This document shows positions 6,266-13,057 of a stretch of DNA of 13,057 bases, piece by piece (positions within the stretch are counted from its first letter, which is position 1; each line of letters begins with the position of its first letter). Location: positions 66,401 through 79,457 of the forward strand of contig DFXW01000025.1 of NCBI GenBank assembly GCA_002382495.1, given 5' to 3'. The notes beneath the pieces are model-generated. The model was not told the origin of the DNA, searched no databases, and was given only the letters and a program-made list of their open reading frames with translations. Made by a program: the position numbers and the translations under genes. This DNA is from Flavobacterium sp. UBA4098 (lineage in GTDB: Bacteria > Bacteroidota > Bacteroidia > Flavobacteriales > Flavobacteriaceae).

Positions 6266-7149
6266 TCAAATAAATCAGAAGATAAATATCGATCACCACG
6301 ATCACAAATAATGGCTACTACCACTCCGGATTCCAATTGATTGGCAACTTTAATTGCTGTAGCAACTGATCCACCACTACTCATACCTGCAAATATACCT
6401 TCTTCTTTAGCTAAACGTTGGGTCATTTCTCTCGCTTCTTGTTCGCTTACTTCCATCACTATATCCACCTTTGAGGCATCAAATATTATAGGTAAGTACT
6501 CTTGAGGCCATTTTCGAATCCCGGGAATTTGAGAGCCATCAGTGGGTTGTACTCCAATGATTTGAATATCTTTATTTTGTTCTTTCAGGTAGGTAGATGT
6601 ACCCATAATTGTCCCAGTAGTTCCCATAGTAGCAACAAAATGGGTTATAGTTTCATTGGTATCTCTCCAAATTTCTGGACCAGTAGTTTTGTAATGTGCT
6701 TTCCAATTATCCTCATTAGCAAACTGGTTTAACATAACATAACCACCTTCTTCCATTTTCTTATTGGCATAATCTCGAGAACCAATAATGCCTGAGCTTG
6801 CTGGTGTTTGTGTAACTTTAGCGCCATAGGCCAACATGGTTTGTGTACGTTCTTTAGTCGAATCTTCTGGTAATACTAATTCGATTTCAATATCAAACAA
6901 CTGGGCAATCATAGCTAAAGCTATTCCAGTGTTGCCACTGGTAGCTTCTATTAATTTGTCTCCTTTTTTAATTTCTCCACGTGCTACTGCTGAAGCAATC
7001 ATGTTATAGGCAGCACGGTCTTTAACACTTCCTCCAGGATTGTTACCTTCTAATTTGAGCAACAATTGTACATTCGGGTTTTGAATTAAATTACGGCTTA
7101 TTACTAATGGAGTATTTCCAATTAATTCAATTAATTTTTTTGGTTCCAT
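6262..7149 (-). CDS. cysM: Cysteine synthase B (O-acetylserine sulfhydrylase)
   Basis: PLP enzyme, 295 aa, joining O-acetylserine with sulfide, or in CysM also thiosulfate, to make cysteine (or S-sulfocysteine). The PLP lysine is K43 in GNNPGGSVKDR. The substrate loop TSGNTG is at 70-75 and the phosphate-binding loop GTTGT at 176-180. CysM is preferred over CysK because of the strong likeness to E. coli CysM in EGNNP, TTGPEIW, the IPGIR-WP-EYLP-IF segment, GIFxGxSSGG, and the C-terminal CDRGDRYLS (282-290). The full chain is intact. Its ATG follows the cysE stop after one base, so the two steps of cysteine synthesis are translationally linked. Confidence 0.96.
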   Translation of the reverse strand: MEPKKLIELIGNTPLVISRNLIQNPNVQLLLKLEGNNPGGSVKDRAAYNMIASAVARGEIKKGDKLIEATSGNTGIALAMIAQLFDIEIELVLPEDSTKERTQTMLAYGAKVTQTPASSGIIGSRDYANKKMEEGGYVMLNQFANEDNWKAHYKTTGPEIWRDTNETITHFVATMGTTGTIMGTSTYLKEQNKDIQIIGVQPTDGSQIPGIRKWPQEYLPIIFDASKVDIVMEVSEQEAREMTQRLAKEEGIFAGMSSGGSVATAIKVANQLESGVVVAIICDRGDRYLSSDLFD

Positions 7150-7150
7150 G

Positions 7151-7942
7151 TTATTTTTTCTCTTTTATTTTGACCTCTGTTGTAGTTGTGTTGGTAACGA
7201 TAGAATAGGCAGGAATAGATTTGGTTACCCATGAATTTCCGCCAATAACACTTCCTTTTCCAATGGTGGTATTCCCTCCTAAAATAGTAGCATTAGCATA
7301 AATACAAACCTCTTCTTCGACCGTTGGATGCCTTTTGGAATTTTTCATCTCTTTGGTAATGCTAAGCGCTCCAAGAGTTACTCCTTGGTATATTTTTACG
7401 TTTTTTTCAATTATTGTGGTTTCGCCAATTACAATTCCTGTGGCATGATCAACAAAAAATGGAGAAGCTATTTCAGCACCAGCATGAATATCGGTCCCTG
7501 TGATTCGATGCGCATATTCACTCATTAAACGTGAAAACAGCAATAAATCCAACAAATACAATTCATGACTCAAGCGATAGATAGCGATGGCGTAAAAGCC
7601 AGGGTAAGCCAAATACACTTCCTCTAAGCTATTTGAAGCGGGGTCATTTTCTAAAATATAAGCGGCATCTTGATTTAGTTTTTCTAAGACAGAAGGTAAA
7701 CTTGCAAGAAATTTATCCCATATTGAATCGCATAAATCAGAAGGTTTTTTGCATGCTATCGCTGAGATTTCTTTAAAAAGAAGTTCGAGTTCTTCAATGC
7801 TTTTATCCAACGGAGCATTGCCATCAAACAAGGTATAAAAAAGCTTTTCGGTAAAGATTTCTGTCTTTGTTTTAATACTGTAATTAGTTGAAAAATCACT
7901 TTTCAACAACTTTATATTTTGAATAATCTGATTTTTTATCAC
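7151..7942 (-). CDS. cysE: Serine O-acetyltransferase
   Basis: Transfers acetyl from acetyl-CoA to serine, the first step of cysteine synthesis, 263 aa. The N-terminal half is helical; the C-terminal half is a left-handed beta helix of hexapeptide repeats. GTDIHAGAEI, VDHATGIVIGE (D165 and H166 as the catalytic pair) and IYQGVTLGA are signatures, with H205 in RHPT. The start is a GTG at 7942: an in-frame stop lies 19 to 21 bases further upstream, no ATG lies between, and no Met follows for over 100 residues. The chain ends TEVKIKEKK and lacks the C-terminal Ile that anchors CysE in the CysK active site in the enteric cysteine synthase complex. That fits the CysM-type partner encoded 1 nt downstream. 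Confidence 0.94.
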   Translation of the reverse strand: MIKNQIIQNIKLLKSDFSTNYSIKTKTEIFTEKLFYTLFDGNAPLDKSIEELELLFKEISAIACKKPSDLCDSIWDKFLASLPSVLEKLNQDAAYILENDPASNSLEEVYLAYPGFYAIAIYRLSHELYLLDLLLFSRLMSEYAHRITGTDIHAGAEIASPFFVDHATGIVIGETTIIEKNVKIYQGVTLGALSITKEMKNSKRHPTVEEEVCIYANATILGGNTTIGKGSVIGGNSWVTKSIPAYSIVTNTTTTEVKIKEKK

Positions 7943-8028
7943 GACTAAAATTGGATTCTGTTAATGTGACGTAAAAGTAGGTGTTTTTTAGAATTAGAAG
8001 GTACGTTTTTTGTCATTTATCGACTTAA

Positions 8029-9365
8029 TTGATATATGAAACAAAGAGTTTCGTTTCTGTTATTTTTAATTGTACATTCGAGACTATAAGTGTAAAATAT
8101 GGTAAGGAAATCAATATAAGTTCAAAATTAAAACGTTTTTGGAAATTACTGGGACCTGGTTTAATAACTGGCGCCAGTGATGATGATCCATCGGGAATTG
8201 CAACCTATTCCCAGGCAGGAGCTGCTTTTGGTTTGTCAACTTTGTGGACTGGACTTTTGGCTTTCCCTTTAATGGCTGCTATTCAGCAAATGTGTGCTAA
8301 AATAGGATTAGTAACTTCTTTGGGTCTAACTGGGGCATTGAAAAAACATTATCCTAGACCCGTTTTGTATTTGATGTTGTTATTTAGTTTCCCAGCAATT
8401 GTCATGAATATTGGTGCTGATATTGCTGGAATGGGTGCGGTTGGTAATTTATTGTTTCCTACTATTGAGGCAACTTTTTTTAGTGTGTTTTTTACGATCT
8501 TGCTATTAATTTTAATAATTTATTTACCCTATTTAAAAATAGCAGCGATTCTGAAGTACCTCTGTATTGTACTTTTAGTTTATTTAGTGGTTCCCTTTTT
8601 ATACAAGCAAGATTGGCTTTTGGTTATTAAAAGCACCTTTGTGCCTACTTTGGAATTCAATAAAGAATTTGTTGGAATCTTAGTTGGGATCCTAGGTACA
8701 ACGATTTCGCCTTATCTGTTTTTTTTTGGAAAGCCACTATGGAAGTAGAAGAAATGAAGCATAAAAATCAAATTGTAGTCAACAAAAAAATCATTAGTGA
8801 AATGCAACAGGATGTTGATTTTGGGATGACTTTTTCAGGTTTGGTAATGTATTTTATAATTCTCACAACAGGAACGGTATTGTACAACGCAGGAGTACAT
8901 CAAATCGATACGGTGGAGCAGGCTGCTTTAGCTTTAAAGCCATTAGCTGGAAATTTGGCTTACTTACTTTTTGCTATTGGAGTTATTGGAACGGGTTTAT
9001 TGGCTATACCGGTTTTAAGTGGTTCGTTATCGTATATAATTACTGAAACTTTTGGTTGGGAACACGGTTTGGATAAGAAATTTCATGAAGCCAAAGCGTT
9101 TTATGTAGTAATTGCCATTTCATTAGTTTTAGGATTGTCTTTAAATTACGTTGGTATATCGCCAATCAAAGCATTGATCTATACAGCCATTTTGTAAGGC
9201 ATGACTGCTCCAGTACTTATCGCAATTATTCTTCATATTAGTAACAATAAAAGCGTAATGGGGGAGTATACAAATTCTCTAAAGGCAAATATATTTGGCT
9301 TTGCTGCTTTGTTAATAATGACATTAGCTTCTTTGGCTTTGCTTTACTTGCAATTTATAGCGTAG
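8029..9365 (+). pseudogene. NRAMP-family divalent metal transporter, disrupted
   Basis: Multi-span membrane protein of the NRAMP superfamily in at least three pieces. Part one (8029-8748) carries LLGPGLITGASDDDPSG and IATYSQAGAAFG, the first-helix signature. At a run of nine T (8719-8727) the frame is lost: the text runs SPYLFFF then GKPLWK and a stop, whereas shifting back one base restores WKATMEVEEMKHKN, the conserved continuation. Part two (about 8727-9197) ends at an in-frame TAA exactly where relatives continue; past it the same frame reads GMTAPVLIAII and MGEYTNSLKANIFG to TAG at 9363-9365. The first conserved stretch also lacks an in-frame ATG; the frame opens at TTG 8029 and an ATA stands at 8116 before SSKLKRFW. 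The canonical metal residues DPGN and MPH appear as DPSG and SPY, so the original substrate is unclear. Confidence 0.88.
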
Positions 9366-9371
9366 TATCAA

Positions 9372-9653
9372 TTATAAAAAATGCTTGTAATAATAGCCTC
9401 CAATCATTAGAATTCCATTAAGGGTTACCAATACAGTTAGTGTTTTTTTATAATTTCGTTTCGAATCTATAAAGTGAAGACCTGCAAAAAGCAAAAAAAT
9501 AAGAGAAGAAAAAATTGCAGGATACATGACAAATGCTGCTTTAAAATCACCTTCTAAAAGTAATACAAAAGCACGCTGAAAACCACAACCTAAACACTCT
9601 ATTCCGAAGAGTGTTTTACTAATGCAAGGGAACATGTATTTCTCTAAATTCAA
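9372..9653 (-). CDS. DUF2752 family small membrane protein
   Basis: 93-aa membrane protein of unknown function. The DUF2752 pattern is clear: PC (9-10), then FGIECLGCGFQRAF (16-29) with C20 and C23, followed by LLEGDFKAAFVMYPA. Two membrane segments span about 40-62 and 71-89. The start given is a TTG; the first ATG is at 9635, six codons in. I favour the TTG because the residues before that ATG, EKYM, fit the family's N-terminal pattern as I remember it, but this is uncertain. It is convergent with the NRAMP pseudogene, only 6 nt away, and divergent from the small membrane protein gene at 9755. Cysteines in CxxCG could bind metal or form disulfides; no role is known. Confidence 0.75.
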   Translation of the reverse strand: MNLEKYMFPCISKTLFGIECLGCGFQRAFVLLLEGDFKAAFVMYPAIFSSLIFLLFAGLHFIDSKRNYKKTLTVLVTLNGILMIGGYYYKHFL

Positions 9654-9708
9654 GGCAGTTTTGTTTTTACAATTTTACGAAAAAATACCAAACCTTTTTG
9701 AGATTAAA

Positions 9709-9738
9709 TTTGCTTCTATTTTAAATTGTTTACTTTTG
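9709..9738 (+). promoter_or_regulatory. Promoter of the small membrane protein / Smr gene pair
   Basis: TTTG at 9709-9712 and TACTTTTG at 9731-9738 are separated by 18 nt, near the Bacteroidetes optimum. A second box, TAAATTTG at 9705-9712, overlaps the TTTG and could be an alternative -7 element. The first would start transcription about 12 nt before the ATG at 9755. Confidence 0.5.
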
Positions 9739-9754
9739 AAAAACCAAATTTAGA

Positions 9755-9943
9755 ATGATGAAAAAAATTATGATTCCGATGATGCTTGTCGCTTTTTTGA
9801 TTGCTTTTTATGAGCAACAAAAAACAACTAGTAATGTTTATATTACAGTAGGGGCAGTAGCAATTTTTATGTACGGAATGATGCGATTGAGCGCAAAAAC
9901 GCCAAGTAAAAATCAAGATAAAAACCAAGAAGATGCTGAGTAA
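9755..9943 (+). CDS. Small two-helix membrane protein, unknown function
   Basis: 62 aa, not recognised as a named family. Two hydrophobic stretches (about 3-19 and 28-44) flank a short polar link, and the C-terminal 16 residues are Lys-, Gln- and Asp-rich, so a hairpin in the inner membrane with a soluble tail is likely. A second ATG follows immediately at 9758. The coding nature is supported by a promoter upstream, by codon phase running into the next gene, and by an 11-base overlap (9933-9943) with the Smr gene, which implies translational coupling. A role linked to the Smr protein is a guess from this coupling. Confidence 0.65.
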   Translation: MMKKIMIPMMLVAFLIAFYEQQKTTSNVYITVGAVAIFMYGMMRLSAKTPSKNQDKNQEDAE

Positions 9944-10484
9944 AGGAGATGAGGTTTCTGTTTTAGACGAGGCGGTTAACGGACAAGTATTATCTGTTAA
10001 TGGTGAGCAGGTTACAATAGAATCTACGGACGGATTCGTGATGACATTTAATGTCAACGAATTGATTAAAGTAAACAATTCCAGTAACTTAATGGATTCT
10101 ATCAAAAGTTTTAATTCAGGAGAAATAAAAAAAGAAAAAGAGATTCCAAAACCCAGAAGTTTCGTTAAAGAGCGCAGAGAAAAACGCGAAGTTGGCGTGC
10201 CCGAATTCGATTTACATATTGAAAAATTAGTTCCAAACAAAAGAGGTATGTCTAATTATGACATCCTAACATTGCAATCAGAAACCGCAAAGCGACACCT
10301 TGATTTTGCCATCCGAAATCGGATTCCAAAAATTGTTTTTATTCATGGAGTTGGCGAAGGAGTTTTAAAAGCGGAGTTGGATTTTTTATTTGGACGTTAT
10401 GATACTATTTCGTTTCAAGATGCCAATTATCAAAAATATGGTTTGGGTGCAACCGAAGTATATATTAAGCAAAACAACAAATAA
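9933..10484 (+). CDS. Smr-domain protein (DUF2027-type N-terminus)
   Basis: 183 aa. The C-terminal third is an Smr domain: DLHIEKL begins at D93 and IVFIHGVGEGVLKAEL places the conserved HGxGxG at 138-143. Smr domains, as in MutS2 and free-standing Smr proteins, bind or nick nucleic acids, and some act on collided ribosomes; the D-x-H motif is associated with nuclease activity. The N-terminal 47 residues form a small beta-rich module (GDEVSVLDEAVNGQVLSV) as in the Bacteroidetes DUF2027/Smr proteins. A charged linker, about residues 48-90, joins them. It overlaps the upstream membrane protein gene by 11 bases and ends before a strong terminator. No target can be inferred. Confidence 0.88.
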   Translation: MLSKGDEVSVLDEAVNGQVLSVNGEQVTIESTDGFVMTFNVNELIKVNNSSNLMDSIKSFNSGEIKKEKEIPKPRSFVKERREKREVGVPEFDLHIEKLVPNKRGMSNYDILTLQSETAKRHLDFAIRNRIPKIVFIHGVGEGVLKAELDFLFGRYDTISFQDANYQKYGLGATEVYIKQNNK

Positions 10485-10518
10485 AATTCAGTCGTTTTAA
10501 AGGTTATTGTATTCAAAT

Positions 10519-10558
10519 AAAACGTCCGTATTTCAATCGAAAATACGGACGTTTTTTT
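10519..10558. terminator. Bidirectional intrinsic terminator
   Basis: A perfect 15-bp stem (10519-10533 with 10541-10555) with core ACGTCCGTATTT, a 7-nt loop and a run of seven T on the plus strand. It ends the Smr transcript, and on the minus strand its A-rich left flank gives a shorter T run for the convergent lipoprotein gene. Confidence 0.93.
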
Positions 10559-10584
10559 ATCATTTAGTAGAGAAGATAAACAGC

Positions 10585-11547
10585 TTAATTTGTCGTAATT
10601 AAATCCCCTAAAATATAACTGTCACCAAGTGTAAAATTGTTGTTTCCTTTTGTTAAAGTCACTTTCTTCAAAACGATACGATGAGTATAGGTGTTGAGCA
10701 CGTTAGTGGTGGTAACTTCAATTATTCCTTTTACATTAGCAACACCAGCTTCGGCAATCCATTCTTGATTAATAGTTGGGACAGTTGGTGTGATAGTGTT
10801 GCAAAAGTAATTAGGCGTAACAATGCCGTTAGTAAACGAACGATAGACTAATTTGTTGGATGTAGTTCCAATCAAAGCAGTTCTAGGGCTGTTGAGTGGA
10901 GTGATTTGGTTTTTAATCAAATCGGTACTGACATTATCTAAGGTAACTGATTCGCTACTATTGTAATTGTAAATTTGTTTGGATGCAGAACATTGTTCTA
11001 AAGTCCCGTCAAATCCAAAAGCTACAGGGGTAATGGAACGACTGTAATCGCCAAATGCAAAAGTCTCGTATACTTGAGTTCCATTTTGTTTTGCAAAAGT
11101 GATGTTTTTAAATACAATATTGTGATTGTAGCCGGTAATTGAAGTTTGTCCGGTTGTTGTATTGGTGGTCTTAATTGCAGTGGTGGTAATTTGGATTTTA
11201 CCTGCAGTTGCAATCCATTCGTCACTTACTGAAGGCGATGAAGGAGGGATAGTTTCGCAAAACATACTACTCGAAATGGCTCCATTGTAAAAACGATATA
11301 CAACCCGATTAGTGGTATTTATATCAATAATTGTTGGATTACCAACAGCGGAGGGTTCGTCTGTGAAAGTTGAAGTAGGGATTTGAATTAGTAAAGCTTC
11401 TTGCTCTTTTATCTTGTAAATTATGCCGTTGTTACTACAGCTTTGTGTACTAACCGAATCAAAACTAATTACTTCTTGAGACAAATCGCCATCGCTACAA
11501 TTTATAAACAATACAGTTAGTAATAGTAAGTAAAAACCTTTTTTCAT
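10585..11547 (-). CDS. Lipoprotein built of two copies of an unrecognised ~150-aa domain
   Basis: 320 aa, function unknown. The signal peptide ends in the lipobox FINC with lipidated C17, followed by acidic SDGD, as in exported Bacteroidetes lipoproteins. The rest is two related halves offset by about 151 residues: VYR at 83-85 and 234-236, FC at 96-97 and 248-249, TI-x-P, and EWIA-x-AG at 110-116 and 262-268, each ending in a strand pattern H-x-IV-x-K-x-[IV]-T and a FGD or LGD turn. C37 pairs with C186 between copies, so each half holds two Cys and may have a disulfide. The sequence is rich in Thr, Ser and Asn and looks like beta structure. I start at the ATG at 11547: the frame opens upstream only by a TTG, and the signal peptide and -7 box fit this ATG. 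Confidence 0.82.
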   Translation of the reverse strand: MKKGFYLLLLTVLFINCSDGDLSQEVISFDSVSTQSCSNNGIIYKIKEQEALLIQIPTSTFTDEPSAVGNPTIIDINTTNRVVYRFYNGAISSSMFCETIPPSSPSVSDEWIATAGKIQITTTAIKTTNTTTGQTSITGYNHNIVFKNITFAKQNGTQVYETFAFGDYSRSITPVAFGFDGTLEQCSASKQIYNYNSSESVTLDNVSTDLIKNQITPLNSPRTALIGTTSNKLVYRSFTNGIVTPNYFCNTITPTVPTINQEWIAEAGVANVKGIIEVTTTNVLNTYTHRIVLKKVTLTKGNNNFTLGDSYILGDLITTN

Positions 11548-11564
11548 TATTCTCAATTTTGGCT

Positions 11565-11572
11565 CAAAAATA
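11565..11572 (-). promoter_or_regulatory. -7 promoter box of the two-domain lipoprotein
   Basis: TATTTTTG on the minus strand matches TAnnTTTG. No TTTG is found near the -33 position. The inferred transcript would start near 11560, about 12 nt before the ATG at 11547, and would exclude the longer TTG-initiated reading. Confidence 0.45.
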
Positions 11573-11626
11573 GTCAAAAAAACAATAATTAATTTAGTGT
11601 ATTAGAGTATTTGTGAAGATATTTTA

Positions 11627-11634
11627 TAAATTTG
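11627..11634 (+). promoter_or_regulatory. -7 promoter box of the cysteine desulfurase gene
   Basis: TAAATTTG is an exact -7 match. The nearest TTTG (11610-11613) is only 13 nt away, too close for a usual -33 box. The inferred transcript start near 11639 is next to the ATG at 11641, so a nearly leaderless mRNA is possible if this promoter is used. Confidence 0.45.
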
Positions 11635-11640
11635 CTTTCT

Positions 11641-12765
11641 ATGAAGAAAGTATATTTAGATAACGCATCAACCACTGCAATTCGTCCAGAAGTCATTCAA
11701 GAAATCACTCGATTAATGACTGAAGATTATGGAAATCCTTCCTCAACTCATAGTTTTGGTCGAAATGCCAAAAGTGTTTTGGAACTTTCCCGAAAGTCAA
11801 TCGCCAAGCAGTTAAATGTGGTAGGGTCTGAAATATTTTTTACTTCTTCAGGCACCGAAGCGAATAATTGGATTCTGCGTTCTGCGGTTCGAGACCTAGG
11901 TGTAAAGCGAATTATTACAACTAAAATAGAGCATCATGCGGTCCTGTATCCTGCTTTGGCTTTGCAAAAAGAATTTGGTATCCAAGTTGACTTTGTCGCC
12001 ATATTACCGGACGGAAATATTGATGTGACCCATTTAGCTGAGCTGTTATCGCAAGAGGTAACTACCTTAGTAAGTTTAATGCATGTCAATAATGAAGTAG
12101 GTGTAGTGTTGGATTTAGAACGAATTGCGATCATTTGTAAAGAACACAATGCGCTATTTCATTCCGATACTGTACAATCTGTTGGTAAAACAGAAATCGA
12201 TTTGAAAGCATTGCCAATTGATTTTATTTCAGCAAGCGCTCATAAATTTCATGGTCCAAAAGGAATTGGTTTTGCTTTTATTCGTAAAAACTCCGGTCTT
12301 CAACCGTTGCTTTTAGGTGGCGAACAAGAAAAAGGAATGCGCGGCGGTACCGAGTCAGTCTACCAAATCGCCGGAATGGCAAAAGCCTTAGAAATAGCTT
12401 ATGCTGAATTAGATTCAGAAAGAGCTTATATTTCAGAATTAAAAGAATACTGTGTCAGTCAATTAGCGCAACGATTTCCCAATTCCAAAATAATTGGCTC
12501 CAAAAATAATTTCTACAATATAATTAATGTTGTTTTGCCGCTTTCAGCTGACAAAACTGGAATGTTGTTATTTCATCTTGACATGAAAGGGATTGCGGTT
12601 TCTCGCGGTAGCGCCTGTCAATCCGGAAGTAGTAATCCGTCTCATGTTTTGGCCGAAATCCTTTCTCCAGAAGAATTGGTTTTGCCAAGTTTGCGTATCT
12701 CTTTCAGTCATTATAATACGAAGGAAGAGATTGATTATCTACTTGAGGTGTTAGCTACTGTCTAG
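11641..12765 (+). CDS. Cysteine desulfurase (NifS/IscS type)
   Basis: PLP enzyme, 374 aa, that turns cysteine into alanine and leaves a persulfide on its active-site Cys for iron-sulfur clusters or tRNA thiolation. YLDNASTT (5-12) is the N-terminal signature, FTSSGTEANN binds PLP phosphate, H98 or H99 in EHHAV stacks on the cofactor, and K202 in SAHKFHGPKG is the PLP lysine. GGTE and the loop SRGSACQSGSS with catalytic C326 follow, like the mobile loop of IscS rather than SufS. I use the ATG at 11641; the frame opens at a TTG 9 bases upstream that falls in a promoter box. No iscU or other cluster gene is beside it, so the sulfur acceptor is unknown. The gene is intact. Confidence 0.94.
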   Translation: MKKVYLDNASTTAIRPEVIQEITRLMTEDYGNPSSTHSFGRNAKSVLELSRKSIAKQLNVVGSEIFFTSSGTEANNWILRSAVRDLGVKRIITTKIEHHAVLYPALALQKEFGIQVDFVAILPDGNIDVTHLAELLSQEVTTLVSLMHVNNEVGVVLDLERIAIICKEHNALFHSDTVQSVGKTEIDLKALPIDFISASAHKFHGPKGIGFAFIRKNSGLQPLLLGGEQEKGMRGGTESVYQIAGMAKALEIAYAELDSERAYISELKEYCVSQLAQRFPNSKIIGSKNNFYNIINVVLPLSADKTGMLLFHLDMKGIAVSRGSACQSGSSNPSHVLAEILSPEELVLPSLRISFSHYNTKEEIDYLLEVLATV

Positions 12766-12782
12766 TTTTTCTGTCAAAGCCA

Positions 12783-12906
12783 TCCGCTACGACTAATTTC
12801 TTGTGCGTTACCTGGTTTGCTTCGTGGCCTCGCAAACTAGGTCGGGCTATTGCTACAAGTCCTCGCTTTGCTGTGGGCTTTTCGCGTCTATCCCTAACGC
12901 GGTTTG
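12783..12906. repeat. Structured GC-richer intergenic element, repeat-like
   Basis: This stretch is clearly GC-richer than the surrounding DNA. GCGTTA (12805-12810) pairs with TAACGC (12895-12900), enclosing an 11-bp hairpin (12810-12820 with 12832-12842, one G-T pair, 11-nt loop) and a weaker hairpin (12857-12862 with 12875-12880). Two similar units, GGGCTATT-n-CTACAAGTCC and GGGCTTTT-n-CTATCCC, lie in tandem. It resembles intergenic repeats I have seen in flavobacterial genomes, but only one copy is in this window, so repeat status is inference. Confidence 0.5.
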
Positions 12907-13057
12907 TGATAAAAACACCTATATTAAAGTTCAACATTCAACATTCTTTATTGAATTTTCGTTGTTTGAACCTTCTAATTCAACCTTTACAATTCCCAAT
13001 TGACAAAAAACTTTGGTATTTACAAAACGGGGAATCAGCGAGTTAAGAAAAAGCTGT
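12907..13057. other. AT-rich intergenic tail, no gene recognised
   Basis: Between the structured element and the right edge I see no credible coding frame, tRNA or terminator. A short tandem repeat of the 7-mer TTCAACA (12930-12946, about 2.4 copies) is present. The window may stop just before the next gene. Confidence 0.5.

Noticed and set aside
8719..8748. Programmed -1 frameshift at the nine-T run in the NRAMP gene
   Set aside because: A slip there would restore the frame, but the later in-frame TAA at 9195-9197 and the absent start codon make simple decay more likely.
9195..9197. Stop-codon read-through or recoding of TAA in the NRAMP gene
   Set aside because: TAA is the least read-through stop, and other lesions exist in the same gene.
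9716..10240. 174-aa open frame antisense to the small membrane protein and Smr genes
   Set aside because: Ser-, Thr- and Leu-rich translation typical of the reverse of a real gene; the plus-strand genes have a promoter and a recognisable domain.
12801..13046. Open frames across the right-edge element on both strands (12801-13046, 12803-13003, 12755-12937)
   Set aside because: They follow a structured, GC-richer repeat-like element, run on into AT-rich DNA without domain signals, and overlap one another. They look like chance frames.
1..13057. CRISPR array, insertion sequence, phage or defence genes
   Set aside because: No regularly spaced repeats, transposase, integrase or known defence domain is seen; the window is mainly housekeeping genes.

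Overview
The window looks like a chromosomal segment from a Flavobacterium-like member of the Bacteroidetes. The DNA is AT-rich, several promoters match the Bacteroidetes form TTTG-N18-22-TAnnTTTG, Shine-Dalgarno sequences are mostly absent, and two lipoproteins have an acidic stretch just after the lipid-bearing Cys. The split two-gene transketolase and the close neighbourhood of cysE and cysM also fit. This is inference from sequence style, because no ribosomal RNA is present to name the organism.

Layout, left to right. The 5' end of a tRNA lies on the minus strand at the left edge, with its promoter interlocked with that of shikimate kinase (aroK, plus). aroK overlaps the end of a convergent PyrR-like phosphoribosyltransferase gene, which follows the S4-domain Hsp15 gene (hslR) on the minus strand. 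A divergent plus-strand lipoprotein combines an FKBP domain with calcium-type aspartate-rich repeats and ends at a strong bidirectional terminator. Next, all on the minus strand, come the two transketolase subunits with a near-perfect promoter, a pair of tandem single-domain rhodaneses with their own terminator and a promoter carrying a palindrome, and cysE-cysM-GDSL esterase. After these, on the plus strand, is a decayed NRAMP-family transporter with a frameshift and a stop, then a convergent DUF2752 membrane protein. A small membrane protein overlaps an Smr-domain protein (plus), followed by a second strong terminator. A minus-strand lipoprotein made of two copies of an unfamiliar domain comes next, then a NifS/IscS-type cysteine desulfurase (plus). 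The right edge is a GC-richer, structured, apparently non-coding repeat-like element.

Functionally this is mainly core metabolism. There is a loose sulfur theme: CysE makes O-acetylserine, CysM turns it into cysteine, the desulfurase draws persulfide sulfur from cysteine, and rhodaneses can carry persulfide sulfur. The genes are not in one operon, so cooperation is inference.

I found no clear new defence or mobile system. The points most worth checking are the palindrome placed at -41.5 of the rhodanese promoter, the duplicated-domain lipoprotein, the NRAMP pseudogene, and the structured element at the right edge.
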